A stretch of 64,000 bases of DNA from DASTFY01 sp963829955. Its GTDB lineage: Bacteria > Actinomycetota > Acidimicrobiia > Acidimicrobiales > Ilumatobacteraceae. Under the pieces are notes generated by a model. That model was not told the DNA's origin. It saw only the letters and a program-made list of their open reading frames with translations, and searched no databases. Below are positions 54,171 to 63,280 of this stretch, in pieces (position 1 is the first letter of the stretch; every line of letters begins with the position of its first letter). A program made the position numbers and the translations under genes. The stretch lies in contig CAWHKS010000001.1 of NCBI GenBank assembly GCA_963829955.1, positions 124,001 through 188,000 on the forward strand, given 5' to 3'.

Positions 54171-55184
54171 TCAGACGCTGATCGCACCGGAGGCGATGTC
54201 AAAGGAGGCTCCGGATCGCCAGAGTGGTGTCCCGGCGGCGATGTGGCCGTAGGTGCTTCGGACGAGTGCGAGGGAGCGGATGGGATCGCTCAACCAGACC
54301 GTGCCGGTGGCGATCTCACGGAGGTTCGTCTCGTTGCTGTCGAGGTGGTGACGCCAGCGCCGAAGATGATCGAGGCAGACCAGGTGGTCACTCTTGGCGA
54401 GATTGCAGCGGTCCGCGAGCACGAGGTTCTCGATGGCGTCGTTCGGCCAGCGTGACCAGGTCAGGAAGTGGTCGACGTGGCCGCGCCCGTCGATGTGTTG
54501 GGCGCAGTAGAAGCACCGACCGACCTGCAGTTCGGCGAGCCGGTCCACGAGCACGCGCGGGAACGCCGCTCTCTCCCTGCCGAACAGATGCGAATGCAGC
54601 GCCGAGTCCTCGAGGCTGACGCCGGTCCAGCGAGCCACATCTCGTACCCAATGGAGCTCGATCAGCGGCCGCAGCATCGGCCCCAGCACGATGAGACGAC
54701 CCGCAACCCCTGGAAGCAATCGGAGGTGATCCCTGCCCTCGGCGCGGAGCCGAGCCACCGACGCCCCTTCCCCCAGCCTGGTTCATAGAGAAACGGCATG
54801 ACCTGCGCTCCGACGACTTGCAGCAACGGAATCGGATAGCGCACGACGGTGGCTTCGACCTCCGCCAGCACCTCCTCGTGGACGTCCCGCGATCCGAACG
54901 CGGGCCATCTCCAATGTTCGGCATCCCGCAGCGTCTCCCGCGACGCGAAGCCGCAGCACGGCCCGCAGCACAGGCGAGCTCTTCATCGAGATCTGCCGCA
55001 GCTCGCGAACGATGCCGTCATTGGCGACGTACGTGCGTACCTGTGGGTAGTACAACGCGAGCACTCGTTCGGCGATCAGCCGCGTCGGAATCGTGTCGGC
55101 GCCCGAGGTCAGCGCGACCGCGTCGATCAGTCCGGCGAGCAAGGCGAGCTTGTAGGTCGCGGTCCGGCGCCCTTCGTCGATCAC
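54171..55184 (-). CDS. HNH endonuclease, two compensating frameshifts
   Basis: Three frame segments in order: DEGRRTATYKLALLAGLIDA, then (after a shift near 54925) EEVLAEVEATVVRYPIPLLQ and VMPFLYEPGWGKG, then (after a shift at the C-runs 54764-54774) ARLRAEGRDHLRLLPGVAGR to the HNH motif: CFYC, GHVDHFLTWSRWPND and IENLVLADRCNLAKSDHL. The order agrees with the actinobacterial HNH family of about 350 aa. The two shifts cancel, and one lies in homopolymers, which points to sequencing indels. Coding similarity (ADLLVERLLRVIDEG) extends to about 55235 without a clear start. The 276 nt up to 55460 hold nothing else recognisable. Confidence 0.72.
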
Positions 55185-55460
55185 CCGTAGCAGTCGCTCG
55201 ACGAGGAGGTCCGCCGACGGCTCGCCGCCACTGCCCTCGATCTGCGACGTGTCGCCACTCGCCGAGTGACAGTCTCGCGAACCACAGCCCGACGCACCCT
55301 CCGAGCCGCTGCCGCGGTCTGAGAGCGCGCGACCGTGAGCTCGGCGTGACGGATCACGAGGCCATCCACCTCAGCATGTTGCTGGACGAGCGCCCGGCGG
55401 CCGGCGCCAGCGGGCCTGCGTAGGCTCCTGGGACCGAGGTCACCGAGACCTCCCACTCCC

Positions 55461-55880
55461 ATGCCGCTCCCGGGATCGCTCGCCAGGTTCAACCGGATCG
55501 TCACGAACCGGATCACCAAGCCGTTCGCCGCGCGCCTCCCAGGCTTCGGCGTCGTGACCCACATCGGGCGCCGGACGGGGCGGACGTACTCCACGCCGGT
55601 GAATCTCTTCCGCCGGCCCGGAGGCTTCACCTTCGCCCTGACGTACGGGCGGGGCGACTGGGTGCAGAACGTGCTTCACGCCGGCTCCGTCGAGGTCAAG
55701 ACCCGGAGGCGGACCCTTCGGCTGACCAATCCGACGGTCGTCGACGCCCCGGGCCATGCCGAGCTTCCACCACCCGTGCGGACCATCCTTCGATTCATCC
55801 ACGCCGACGAGGAGCTCCGGGCCGACGAGGTGGTGGCCGCAGCGACACCCACTGGCGCGTCCGCCACCGGGGGCCCGTAG
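55461..55880 (+). CDS. Deazaflavin (F420)-dependent nitroreductase family protein (DDN-like)
   Basis: 139 aa. MPLPGSLARFNRIVTNRITK, GFGVVTHIGRRTGRTYSTPV and DWVQNVLHAGSVEVKTRRRT match the actinobacterial split-barrel DDN/FDOR-A family that uses F420H2 (mycobacterial Rv3547 relatives). The GRRTGRxYxTPV strand contributes to F420 binding in known members. Substrate unknown, quinones are typical. ATG 55461. The promoter of the next gene starts 8 nt after its stop. Confidence 0.85.
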   Translation: MPLPGSLARFNRIVTNRITKPFAARLPGFGVVTHIGRRTGRTYSTPVNLFRRPGGFTFALTYGRGDWVQNVLHAGSVEVKTRRRTLRLTNPTVVDAPGHAELPPPVRTILRFIHADEELRADEVVAAATPTGASATGGP

Positions 55881-55887
55881 GCGGGGC

Positions 55888-55919
55888 GTAAGTCCGCCGT
55901 AAGCGTGCCGTGTCAGGGT
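55888..55919 (+). promoter_or_regulatory. SARP-type operator and -10 box upstream of the molybdopterin oxidoreductase
   Basis: Two heptamers, GTAAGTC (55888-55894) and GTAAGCG (55899-55905), repeat with an 11-bp period; 8 bp later comes CAGGGT (55914-55919) as -10-like box. This is the geometry described for SARP operators (direct repeats 11 bp apart, the 3' one 8 bp from -10). A near copy lies at 61976-62007 on the other strand. It predicts a leader of about 75 nt before the ATG at 56003, where AAGGGGGA is the ribosome-binding site. Confidence 0.68.
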
Positions 55920-56002
55920 GTTCCCGGCCTGGCTGGGGACCCATCAGCGGGGCCGCTAGAGCACGAGCGGGTGGTCATCGTCGATGTTGAAGGGGGATCC
56001 TC

Positions 56003-57299
56003 ATGGAGGATGCTGATCTGTCCCGTCGCACCCTGTTGAAGGGTGGCAGTGCGGTGCTAGCGGGGTTCTCCGCCATGCAGATCGCCGGGCCGGCGCGTGC
56101 CTTCGCCGCACCGGCCGGCGCCGCGGACGACCTCGCAGAGGGCGAGGACGGAGCCAACATCGGCCCGTCCGGGGAGGTGCTCCCTTGGCTGGACCAACCG
56201 GCCGATGTGCCGCCACCTGCGCAGAGCGCCGTGGGCAATCTCCTGGAGTGGGAGGCGCTGAACTCATTTCGTACGCCGAGCGACAACTTCTTCACGGTCA
56301 AGCACTACGAGCTGCCCACGATCGACGCCACCCAGTACCGCCTGGTCATCGACGGACTCGTTGACCACCCCATGTCGGTCTCGCTCGCCGATCTCAAGCA
56401 CCGGGCCCGCCGCGCTGTTGACTTCACGTTGGAGTGCTCGGGCAACACCGGCTTGCCGTTCTTCATCGGCGGTATCGGCAACGCCCGTTGGGCCGGGTAC
56501 GCCATTGGCAGCACTGCTGCGAGAGGCCGGCATCAAGAAGGAGGGCTCGGAGGTCGTGTTCTGGGGCGAGGACAGCGGCATCGTCACGATTCGCGACGAC
56601 TCCGGCATCACCGGCGCAGGCACGGCAGGCACGGTCGTCCCCGACGATGGAGGTGGTCTCGACCTGACGATCACCGAGCAGTTCGCTCGCAGCATGTCGG
56701 TCGCGGACGCCATGAACGAGGAGAACCTCCTCTGTTACAACATGAACGGCGGCCCGCTACCACCCGAGCACGGCTTTCCGGTCCGGCTGATCGCCCCCGG
56801 CTGGTACGGGGTGGCCAACGTGAAGTGGCTCAACCGGATCGAGGTGCGGGATCAGCGGTTCACGGGTCGGTTCATGGCGCGGGACTACGTCAGCATCCGC
56901 GAGGAAGTGCTCCCGAACGGCGACCTCAACTGGACCTTCTCGACCGTCGGGCACGCCCGGCTCAAGTCGGCACCGGCCAAGGTCGTGCGCCACGACGGCA
57001 AGCACACGGTGGTGGGAGTCGCCTGGGGCGCACCGATCGCAGCAGTGCAGGTCCGGATCGACGACGGTCCTTGGAGCCCCACCGAGCTCATCGGTCCGAA
57101 GCCATCGAAGCGGGGCTTCACGTGGAGGTTCTGGAAGTACGAGTGGGGCACCCCCGCCGCTGGCGAGCACACCGTGACGTCGAGGGCTCTCGACACCGCG
57201 GGCAACCTCCAGCCGGCACCGGACGACCCCTTCCTCGTCGCCAAGCAGACCTACTGGGAGAGCAACGGCCAGATCACACGCCGGGTCCAGATCGTGTGA
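56003..57299 (+). CDS. Tat-exported molybdopterin oxidoreductase (sulfite oxidase family), frameshifted near 56498
   Basis: About 432 aa after joining frames. Twin-arginine signal LSRRTLLKGGSAVLAGFSAM. The molybdenum-cofactor domain has the Cys ligand in DFTLECSGNTGLPFF; the frame breaks after GIGNARWAG and resumes with TPLAALLREAGIKKEGSEVV. The continuing frame carries NEENLLCYNMNGGPLPPEHG, FPVRLIAPGWYGVANVKWLN and the C-terminal dimerisation domain (GVAWGAPIAAVQVRIDDGPW). One extra base at GGGTACG explains the shift. No heme-binding partner is adjacent. Sulfite is the family default substrate, not proven. Preceded by a SARP-type promoter. Confidence 0.82.
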
Positions 57300-57321
57300 C
57301 GGCGGACCGGGGCGGCGGATG

Positions 57322-57354
57322 AGGTGCAGAGCCAGGACCTCCGGCTCTGCACCT
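57322..57354 (+). terminator. Hairpin terminator after the molybdopterin oxidoreductase
   Basis: A perfect 12-bp stem (AGGTGCAGAGCC / GGCTCTGCACCT) with a 9-nt loop, 22 nt after the stop codon and 81 nt before the next start. No T-tract. Strong enough to act as a terminator. Confidence 0.65.
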
Positions 57355-57435
57355 CCGTCGCGTCCCCACCCGGGGGCGATCCTCTCGTCGGGTTTCGCCG
57401 CGGCAACGGCACAGGGCTACCTAGGATCGGCACCG

Positions 57436-59612
57436 GTGGACGTCGTCGTCCGTGTGCTCGGGCCGCTCGAGGTGCTGATCGACGGCGTCGACGTCACACC
57501 TCCGGCGCCGAAGGAACGGGCGCTCCTGGGGCTGCTGGTCATTCGACATGGTCGCGTCGTCGGGGCCGACCAGCTGATGGAGGAGCTGTGGCCCACGCTC
57601 GCCGCCGACCGTGCCCGCCGCGTGCTCCAGGTCAGGGTGGCGGCACTACGGAAACTACTCAGCACGGCCGGCGCCGCATCCGCTGCTGGAACTCGTCGCG
57701 CCCGGCTACCGGCTCGCCATCGCCGACGAGGACGTCGACGAGCACCGGTTCCTCGAGCTGGTCGAGCGAGCGCGAAGCCATGCCGCGGCCGGCGACCCCA
57801 CTCGGGCGTCGGCCACACTCCGCGACGCACTCGGACTCTGGCGGGGGCAGCCCCTGGCCGATGTCCAGACGTGTGTCTCCCTGGAGGCCGAGGCCGCTCG
57901 GCTGGACGACGCGCGTCTGGACGCGATCGAGGATCGGATCCATGCCGACCTGGCGTGCGGCCGCCACCACGCGGTGGCGTGCGAGCTCGACGCGCTCGTG
58001 GCCACGGATGCCTTGCGGGAGAGGTTGTGGGGACAACGGGTCCTAGCGCTGTATCGCTGCGGCCGGCAGTCGGAGGCCCTGCGGGCGTGCGCGGTCGTCC
58101 GCTCCCGATTGTTCGAGGAGCTCGGCGTGGAGCCTGGGCCCGCGCTCCGCGCCCTCGAGGCAGCCGTCCTGGAGCAGCGTCCCGAGCTCGACTGGTCGGC
58201 GCTACCGATGGCGGAGCCGATTGAGGTGTCGCCGCCAGGATCGGGCCTGACCTCGAGCGGTGCCGGGTCGGACAGCGCAGCCGGGTCTTACGCCGACGCG
58301 GTGGCGTCGATCCCGGAGATCCACTATGTGAAGAGCGACGATGGGGTGAATCTCGCGTACCAGGTCGTGGGCGAAGAGGCGGTCGACCTCATCGTCGTAC
58401 CCGGCCACTTCTCGCACCTGGAGACGTGGTGGGAGGCGCGGTCCGGACGATTCGTCCGCCGCTTGGCCTCGTTCTCGCGGCTGATCCTCTTCGACAAGCG
58501 CGGGATGGGTCTGTCGGACCGACCGCCCGAGCGTGGACGTCGACCGTTGGATAGAGGACGCGAGGGTGGTGCTCGACGAGGTCGGCTCGGAGCGGGCGGC
58601 TGTTCTCGGGGTTGCCGCCGGCGGGCTCATCGCGATCCCGTTCGCCGCCACCTACCCAGCTCGGGTCAGGGCGCTCGTGCTCTACGGGGCCTTTGCTCGG
58701 CAGACATGCGCCGGTTCGGACTACCCGATCGGACTCCGGCCCGAAGACGTCGACGCACACATCGCGTACACCGAGCCCCGATGGGGCTCCGGGGTCGGTC
58801 TCAGGCTGTACTGCCCGAGCGCCTGCGACGACCCGGTCGCCCGCGAACAGCTCGGCCGTTTCCAGCGCGCCTCGGCGAGTCCGGGCGCCGCAGCCGAGTA
58901 CCTCCGAAGCGTGGCCCAGATCGACGTTCGCCGCGCCCTACCCATGGTCGACGCCCCGACCCTCGTCCTGCACGCCAGTCGGGATCGGGTCATCCCGATC
59001 GAGCTTGCGCACTACATGGCCGAGCGCATCCCGGACGCCACGTTGGCCGAAGTCGACAGCGCCGATCACCTGATCTGGTTCTCCGACGCGGCGGAGGCTG
59101 TGGCCGACCAGATCCAGGACTTCCTCGTCGGCGCGGTGCCGAACCGGGAGATCCGCCGGGTGCTCGCCACCGTCGTGTTCATCGTCGGGCTGCATCCCCG
59201 TCCACAGTCGCTCACGGGCGCGGGCGCCTACGCGGAGAGCAGAACGGTGATCGGGCGGTTCCGAGGCCGCATCGTCAGACACGACTCTGGCGGCATCCTG
59301 GCCACGTTCGATGGACCCGCAAGAGCGATCCGGTGCGCGTCCGAGCTCGTGGCGCACCTCTGGCCCACGGAGCTGTCGGTTCGGGTGGGTGTGCACAGCG
59401 GCGAATGCGACGCCACCAGCACGGGCATCAGCGGCGTTGCGGTCGACATCGCCCGCGGCGTCGCTGACATCGCCCGTCCCGGCGAGGTGCTCGTCTCGCA
59501 AACAGTGCGAGACCTCGTCCTCGGGTCGACGATCACGTTCCGCGAGCCTTGTGCGCACCAGCTCCGAGACGTCCCCGGGAGATGGCGGGTGTACGCCGTG
59601 GCAGCAACCTGA
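57436..59612 (+). CDS. BTAD (SARP-like) regulator fused to degenerate hydrolase and cyclase domains, two frameshifts
   Basis: About 725 aa across three frames (shifts near 57670 and 58530). Order: OmpR-type winged helix (VRVLGPLEVLIDGVDVTPPA, LMEELWPTLAADRARRVLQV), BTAD helices (APGYRLAIADEDVDEHRFLE, GLWRGQPLADVQ, ALYRCGRQSEALRACAVVRS), an alpha/beta hydrolase (VNLAYQVVGEEAVDLIVVPG, LILFDKRGMGLSDRP, AVLGVAAGGLIAIPFA) and a class III cyclase fold (GGILATFDGPARAIRCASEL, VRVGVHSGECDATS, GEVLVSQTVRDLV). The hydrolase nucleophile is Ala (GVAAGG for GVSEGG), and both metal Asp and the Arg of the cyclase appear lost. Probably a sensor-regulator, not an enzyme. TAGGAT box 8 nt before the GTG. Confidence 0.78.
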
Positions 59613-59766
59613 GCCGCAGCGCTGCGTGCCGCTGGCCCAGCCTGGTGAGGCATCAGTCAGGGTGAGCCCCGACCTGATCAGCGGCATTGCCCCCGAGCCG
59701 GCTCATCCTTGACGATCCACCGGCGGTGACTACCGCGTTCGATGGAAGAAGTGGTCGAGCGCCCAG

Positions 59767-60816
59767 TCACCTACCTGATCTGCCCGTCTCGCTGCCGACC
59801 ACGTCTGCGGTCCGGAAGTGGATGCCTGACCAGACGCGGGCATTGACGGCATCTCCATTCAGCTGGTTGGCGAACTCGTAGTGTCGGGTAGCGCCCGCCA
59901 CGGTGATGTTCACGTCGATCCGGCCGCCCCCGAGCCCGAGGGTTCCGCTCAGCGATCGGGTCATGGCGCCCATGATCGTGGTGAGACCGCTGGTGTAGTC
60001 CGGGTACGGCGGGGTTGCAATCAGGGGGAGCCAGCCGGTATCCGGGAGAGTGTGGGGATTCCCATCAGTGTCGGCGAGCTGGATCGCGGTGACCGGCCGC
60101 CAAAAGCCGTACTTGAACTTCGAGTCCCACGACGTGATCACGGCATCGGCCGCACTCATGGCAACCGCCGCGAACAGCCGTGCGCTGTCGCTGATGTCGA
60201 GCTGGTGTCGGGCGGCGAGGTCTCTCAGGGAGGAGCTGACCAGCGGGAGGGTGCTGCCGGCGATGAACAGCGCGGTGTCCGTCTGGTCTTGTGTCCGGAC
60301 CGTGCTCGTGGCCGAACCGATCTCCTTGACCTCGTTGAAGTACTTCGTGTACGTCCGGGACGTCATGGCTGGAGGGGGACCCGGTCGGAGTTGGCTCGGT
60401 GATTCGAGCAGCAGCGGCCGCAGCTTGGCGAGCCACGGATCGAAGAACGGTGCGAATGCAGACGGGGTCGGGCGCCAGACGCCGGGCGCTGGCGCGACAT
60501 CGAAGGTGATCGGCGCGAATCGGCCGTCGTTCTCGCGAAGCTTGATGAGCCGGTCTGCGGCTCGCTCGCCATAGTGGATCCCCTGCGTCTTCTTCGGCCC
60601 ATCGGGGATGCCGGCGAGTGATGCGACAAGCGCTGTGTCCAGCCGATTCTGCGACGCCGGGAAGTACTCGAGCAGGACATCGTGCGCGGCGACTGCGGCG
60701 GCGGCCTGTGATGACGCCTCACGAGGCCCACGAGCGTTCCATTTGTAAAGCTCGTAGTGCCGAGTGATACCGACAACGGCGTTGTACACGGCGGCCTGCT
60801 CGAACGCGAACCACAT
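59767..60816 (-). CDS. Vanadium-haloperoxidase-like protein (PAP2 superfamily), N-terminally truncated
   Basis: 349 aa. FKYGFWRPVTAIQLAD gives the vanadate- or phosphate-binding Lys and Arg, PPYPDYTSGLTTIMGAMTRS is the central motif and NARVWSGIHFRTADVVG carries the last Arg and His. In haloperoxidases and PAP2 phosphatases the central motif has SGH; here it is SGL, so the acid-base His is gone. The N-terminus starts directly in a core helix (MWFAFEQAAVYNAVVGITRH). Upstream codons in frame (RDRVRKANAEAF) continue the similarity until a TGA near 60854, so the start or the gene may be damaged. No signal peptide remains. Confidence 0.68.
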   Translation of the reverse strand: MWFAFEQAAVYNAVVGITRHYELYKWNARGPREASSQAAAAVAAHDVLLEYFPASQNRLDTALVASLAGIPDGPKKTQGIHYGERAADRLIKLRENDGRFAPITFDVAPAPGVWRPTPSAFAPFFDPWLAKLRPLLLESPSQLRPGPPPAMTSRTYTKYFNEVKEIGSATSTVRTQDQTDTALFIAGSTLPLVSSSLRDLAARHQLDISDSARLFAAVAMSAADAVITSWDSKFKYGFWRPVTAIQLADTDGNPHTLPDTGWLPLIATPPYPDYTSGLTTIMGAMTRSLSGTLGLGGGRIDVNITVAGATRHYEFANQLNGDAVNARVWSGIHFRTADVVGSETGRSGR

Positions 60817-61162
60817 GAACGCCTCCGCGTTCGCCTTTCTGACCCGGTCCCTGGATAGTGGTCAGCTGGACCACTCAACGGGGCCCTGTCATCCTGCTCG
60901 GTCGTCGGTTTGTCCCCCGCTGGGGACGTTTCGGCGAGTTGCGGTCATCAGTCGACTTCGGACTCCCAGGCGACCAGTTCGGCCGCCTCCTGCGAACTGG
61001 TCGGGACCATCGGCGGAAGCGGACATCTGGTCCGGTTTGTCGCCCGCGGGCGAAATGGGTTACCAGCGGTACCCAATCTGCCGCGGAGGACGTCGTACCT
61101 CCCTACCCCATAGCGGCTACCCAGGTTCATCGTAAGAACACACTCACATCAACTCGCATCGC
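60817..61162. other. 346-nt stretch without a recognised gene
   Basis: It contains the probable lost 5' part of the haloperoxidase-like gene (in-frame TGA near 60854, with EWSS just beyond it), an 11-bp inverted repeat (60971-61003), and lower-GC sequence toward 61162 with no convincing open frame on either strand. It lies between two minus-strand genes, so it must hold any terminator of the secreted polymer-forming-like gene and any promoter of the haloperoxidase-like gene. Confidence 0.5.
60971..61003. repeat. Perfect 11-bp inverted repeat with 11-nt loop
   Basis: CGACCAGTTCG and CGAACTGGTCG flank an 11-nt loop. Lying about 160 nt downstream of the polymer-forming-like gene stop (61163) on that strand, it could be its terminator, or an operator for the haloperoxidase-like gene. 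Confidence 0.7.
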
Positions 61163-61921
61163 TCAAAGGTTTGCGCACTGACCCTTTGCTTCTCCATGGA
61201 CAACGCTGGGCGACCCCAGGAGAGAAACAGACGCGTTGTCTAGACAGGTCAGATCTCCGCTAACGACGTTGTCACCGACCAGGACCGTCCGGCTGCCGGT
61301 AATGGTAGCATCGCCTTTGACCTGACTCCCGAAGAAAACCACTAGGTCGGTCGTGCTAATCGTGACATCGTCGCCAACGTTGCCGTCGTTTAGTTGGACA
61401 CTGGCCTCGCCAAATGGGAACAGGGTCATGTTGTCTGCTCGGACTGAGCCTCTCACCGTCCCGGACTGCACGATGAGATAGTTCATACGAGACCCAAACA
61501 GGTCACCCCTGAGTAATCCGCCGCCGCTGACAACGAGTTCGAAGGCGCCGGGCTGCCCATACCCGTTCCCGGTCACCGTCCCGTAGATGACAACGACGGC
61601 CCCAGGCACGACGCCCACAAGAGACGGGTCGCCCTGGCTATACACGTCTCCGTCCACCTTCCCGAAGATGACGACGAACGCGCCAGGCAACAGGCCAGAC
61701 TCGCCACGGATGTTCCCTTGGCCATACACGTTCCCGATCACGGTCCCGTCAATGGAGCAGGATTTTCCCGGCGGCACGATGACATCCGATCGGATGGTCG
61801 TCCTGGCTGAGATCGAGCCGTCGCAGACAACGGGACCGCTCGCGGATTGTGCAGCGACAGGCGACGCAAGAGCCACGACCGCGCCCACGACACAAGCGGC
61901 ACACGCTGAAATGACACGCAT
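61163..61921 (-). CDS. Secreted polymer-forming-like (bactofilin-type beta-helix) protein
   Basis: 252 aa. Signal peptide (VISACAACVVGAVVALASPV, cleavage near AAQS). The mature protein is a run of short beta-strands with regular Gly and Val (GTVIGNVYGQGNIRGESGLL, VVIFGKVDGDVYSQGDPSLV, VVIYGTVTGNGYGQ, GTVRGSVRADNMTLFPFG), the pattern of bactofilin/polymer-forming right-handed helices, but exported. Two or three Cys remain in the mature part (VCDGS, KSCSIDG, DLTCLDN). ATG 61921 has AGAGGAGGGA upstream. Driven by a SARP-type promoter (61976-62007). Exact function unknown; a surface scaffold or filament is a guess. Confidence 0.75.
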   Translation of the reverse strand: MRVISACAACVVGAVVALASPVAAQSASGPVVCDGSISARTTIRSDVIVPPGKSCSIDGTVIGNVYGQGNIRGESGLLPGAFVVIFGKVDGDVYSQGDPSLVGVVPGAVVVIYGTVTGNGYGQPGAFELVVSGGGLLRGDLFGSRMNYLIVQSGTVRGSVRADNMTLFPFGEASVQLNDGNVGDDVTISTTDLVVFFGSQVKGDATITGSRTVLVGDNVVSGDLTCLDNASVSLLGSPSVVHGEAKGQCANL

Positions 61922-62222
61922 AATCCCTCCTCTACCCGCCGACTGACCGCCCACTGCGACCGCCCCGGTGGAAACACTCTGACAAGGCGGACTTACGGGG
62001 GACTTACGCTTCGCCTACGTGCGTGCGCCCTCGCCCGGGAGAGCACGCCCGAGGGCTTGTACGTCCGCCACCGCAAGCGTTACGCCGGGTCGGTTCGCCG
62101 ACGGCGACATCCATTTGGGTGATTCGGGAATGGTGACGTATGGGGTGCAGGAGCTTGGGGTAGCGGACGGCGGGCGTGCACCCGCCGCCCCTAACCGCAC
62201 CTCGTCACCGCAGGGAGCCCCC
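61922..62222. other. 301-nt divergent intergenic region
   Basis: Holds the SARP-type promoter reading left (61976-62007) and the leader of the membrane cassette reading right. Near the cassette start is a 7-bp hairpin (CGGCGGG-N6-CCCGCCG, 62168-62187), followed by GCAGGGAG as ribosome-binding site. I cannot name the promoter of the rightward cassette with confidence, and I see no gene. Confidence 0.55.
61976..62007 (-). promoter_or_regulatory. SARP-type operator and -10 box upstream of the secreted polymer-forming-like gene
   Basis: Read on the minus strand: GTAAGTC (62007-62001), CCCC, GTAAGTC (61996-61990), 8 bp, CAGAGT (61981-61976). The two heptamers are identical with an 11-bp period and the same 8-bp distance to the -10-like box as at 55888-55919. 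Similarity between the two sites continues a few bases past the -10 (GTGTT). The gene start is about 55 nt downstream. Confidence 0.7.
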
Positions 62223-62876
62223 ATGACCTACCAAGACGTGAACCAAGGTTCTGATACTGGCGACGGTTCCGCCATCCCGATCTCCGGGCAAGCACGAGCA
62301 GCCTCGGGTCGCGATGCCCAGTCCGAGAGCGCGGCGTCTGACGTGGCGCAGCAGGCCGGCGATGTCGCCCAGACGGCGAAGGCGGCGGCCACCGATGTCG
62401 CTTCTGAAGCGCAGACACAGGTTCGCGCCGTGGCCGACGAGCTCACGACGCAGGCCCGGGCTCTCATCGGCACGACCCAGGACCAGGTCCGGGAACAGGC
62501 CCGACAGCGGGCCGAGCACGCGGCACAAGGACTGCGTTCACTGGCGGGCGAGCTGCAGGCGCTGTCCCAGGGACGACCGCAGGAAGCCGAGCGCCTCGCA
62601 GGATGGGTCCGCAGCAGCCAACAACGCCTGCAGCAGTGGTCCGACCGCCTCGATCGTGGCGGCATCGATGGAGTCGTCCAAGACCTCACCAGCTTCGCCC
62701 GGCGTCGCCCATTGGTGTTCCTCGGAGCGTGCCTCGGGGCGGGCTTCGTGGTGGGCCGCATCGCAAAGGACGCCGCCGTTGCCTCCGCCGACGCCACGCC
62801 AGCCGCCCCGCTCCCGGCCTCGTCGGGGATGACTCCGGTGCGCGAGCCCGCCACTCCCGCCGGAGCGCCACGGTGA
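62223..62876 (+). CDS. Apolipoprotein-like helical protein with C-terminal membrane segment
   Basis: 217 aa. A long amphipathic, Ala/Gln/Glu-rich helical region (DVAQQAGDVAQTAKAAATDV, ALIGTTQDQVREQARQRAEH) followed by GGIDGVVQDLTSFARRRPLV and one membrane segment (FLGACLGAGFVVGRIAKDAA), then a Pro/Ala tail. The same layout occurs in actinobacterial cassettes with a DUF1469 and a DUF3618 protein, exactly as found here. ATG 62223. The stop overlaps the next GTG (GTGA). Probably an envelope stress or membrane-organising protein; specific function unknown. Confidence 0.75.
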   Translation: MTYQDVNQGSDTGDGSAIPISGQARAASGRDAQSESAASDVAQQAGDVAQTAKAAATDVASEAQTQVRAVADELTTQARALIGTTQDQVREQARQRAEHAAQGLRSLAGELQALSQGRPQEAERLAGWVRSSQQRLQQWSDRLDRGGIDGVVQDLTSFARRRPLVFLGACLGAGFVVGRIAKDAAVASADATPAAPLPASSGMTPVREPATPAGAPR

Positions 62877-63280
62877 CCGAGCCGACCGCCACCCAACCCA
62901 AGCGTCCCGAGGCCAGCTTGGGCGAGCTCGTCACCGAGATGACATCGGAGCTCGGCGCGCTGTTCCGACAGGAAGTCGAGCTGGCCAAGGTGGAGGCCCG
63001 ACAGGAAGCGTCCGAAGCGGCTCGCGCTGGCGCCCTGATGGCCGGTGCAGCCCTGACGGCGTGGTTAGCGGCGCTCATGATGTCCTTGGCGCTCGCGTGG
63101 TTGCTCGACCAGGGCATCAACCGGGCATTGGCCTTCCTCCTCGTCGGCCTGTTGTGGGCGGGCGTGACGGCAGCACTGTTCTCAATCGGTAGGGCGCGCC
63201 TTGAAGGTGTGCGCGGCCTGCCCAAAACCAAAGAATCCATAAAGGAGGATGTCGAATGGGCCAGAGCCCAGAAGAGCTGA
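62873..63280 (+). CDS. DUF1469 / phage holin superfamily-like membrane protein
   Basis: 135 aa. SLGELVTEMTSELGALFRQE then VELAKVEARQEASEAARAGA is the conserved amphipathic start of the DUF1469 family. Two membrane helices follow (ALTAWLAALMMSLALAWLLD and ALAFLLVGLLWAGVTAALFS). The C-terminus GLPKTKESIKEDVEWARAQ is also typical. No holin function should be inferred; this is a chromosomal actinobacterial cassette protein. GTG start overlaps the upstream stop, and the last 25 nt overlap the next gene. Confidence 0.85.
   Translation: MTEPTATQPKRPEASLGELVTEMTSELGALFRQEVELAKVEARQEASEAARAGALMAGAALTAWLAALMMSLALAWLLDQGINRALAFLLVGLLWAGVTAALFSIGRARLEGVRGLPKTKESIKEDVEWARAQKS

Noticed and set aside
62873..63280. 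Phage holin, suggesting a prophage
   Set aside because: The holin-superfamily label (DUF1469) is common in chromosomal actinobacterial cassettes with DUF3618. No other phage gene is present.
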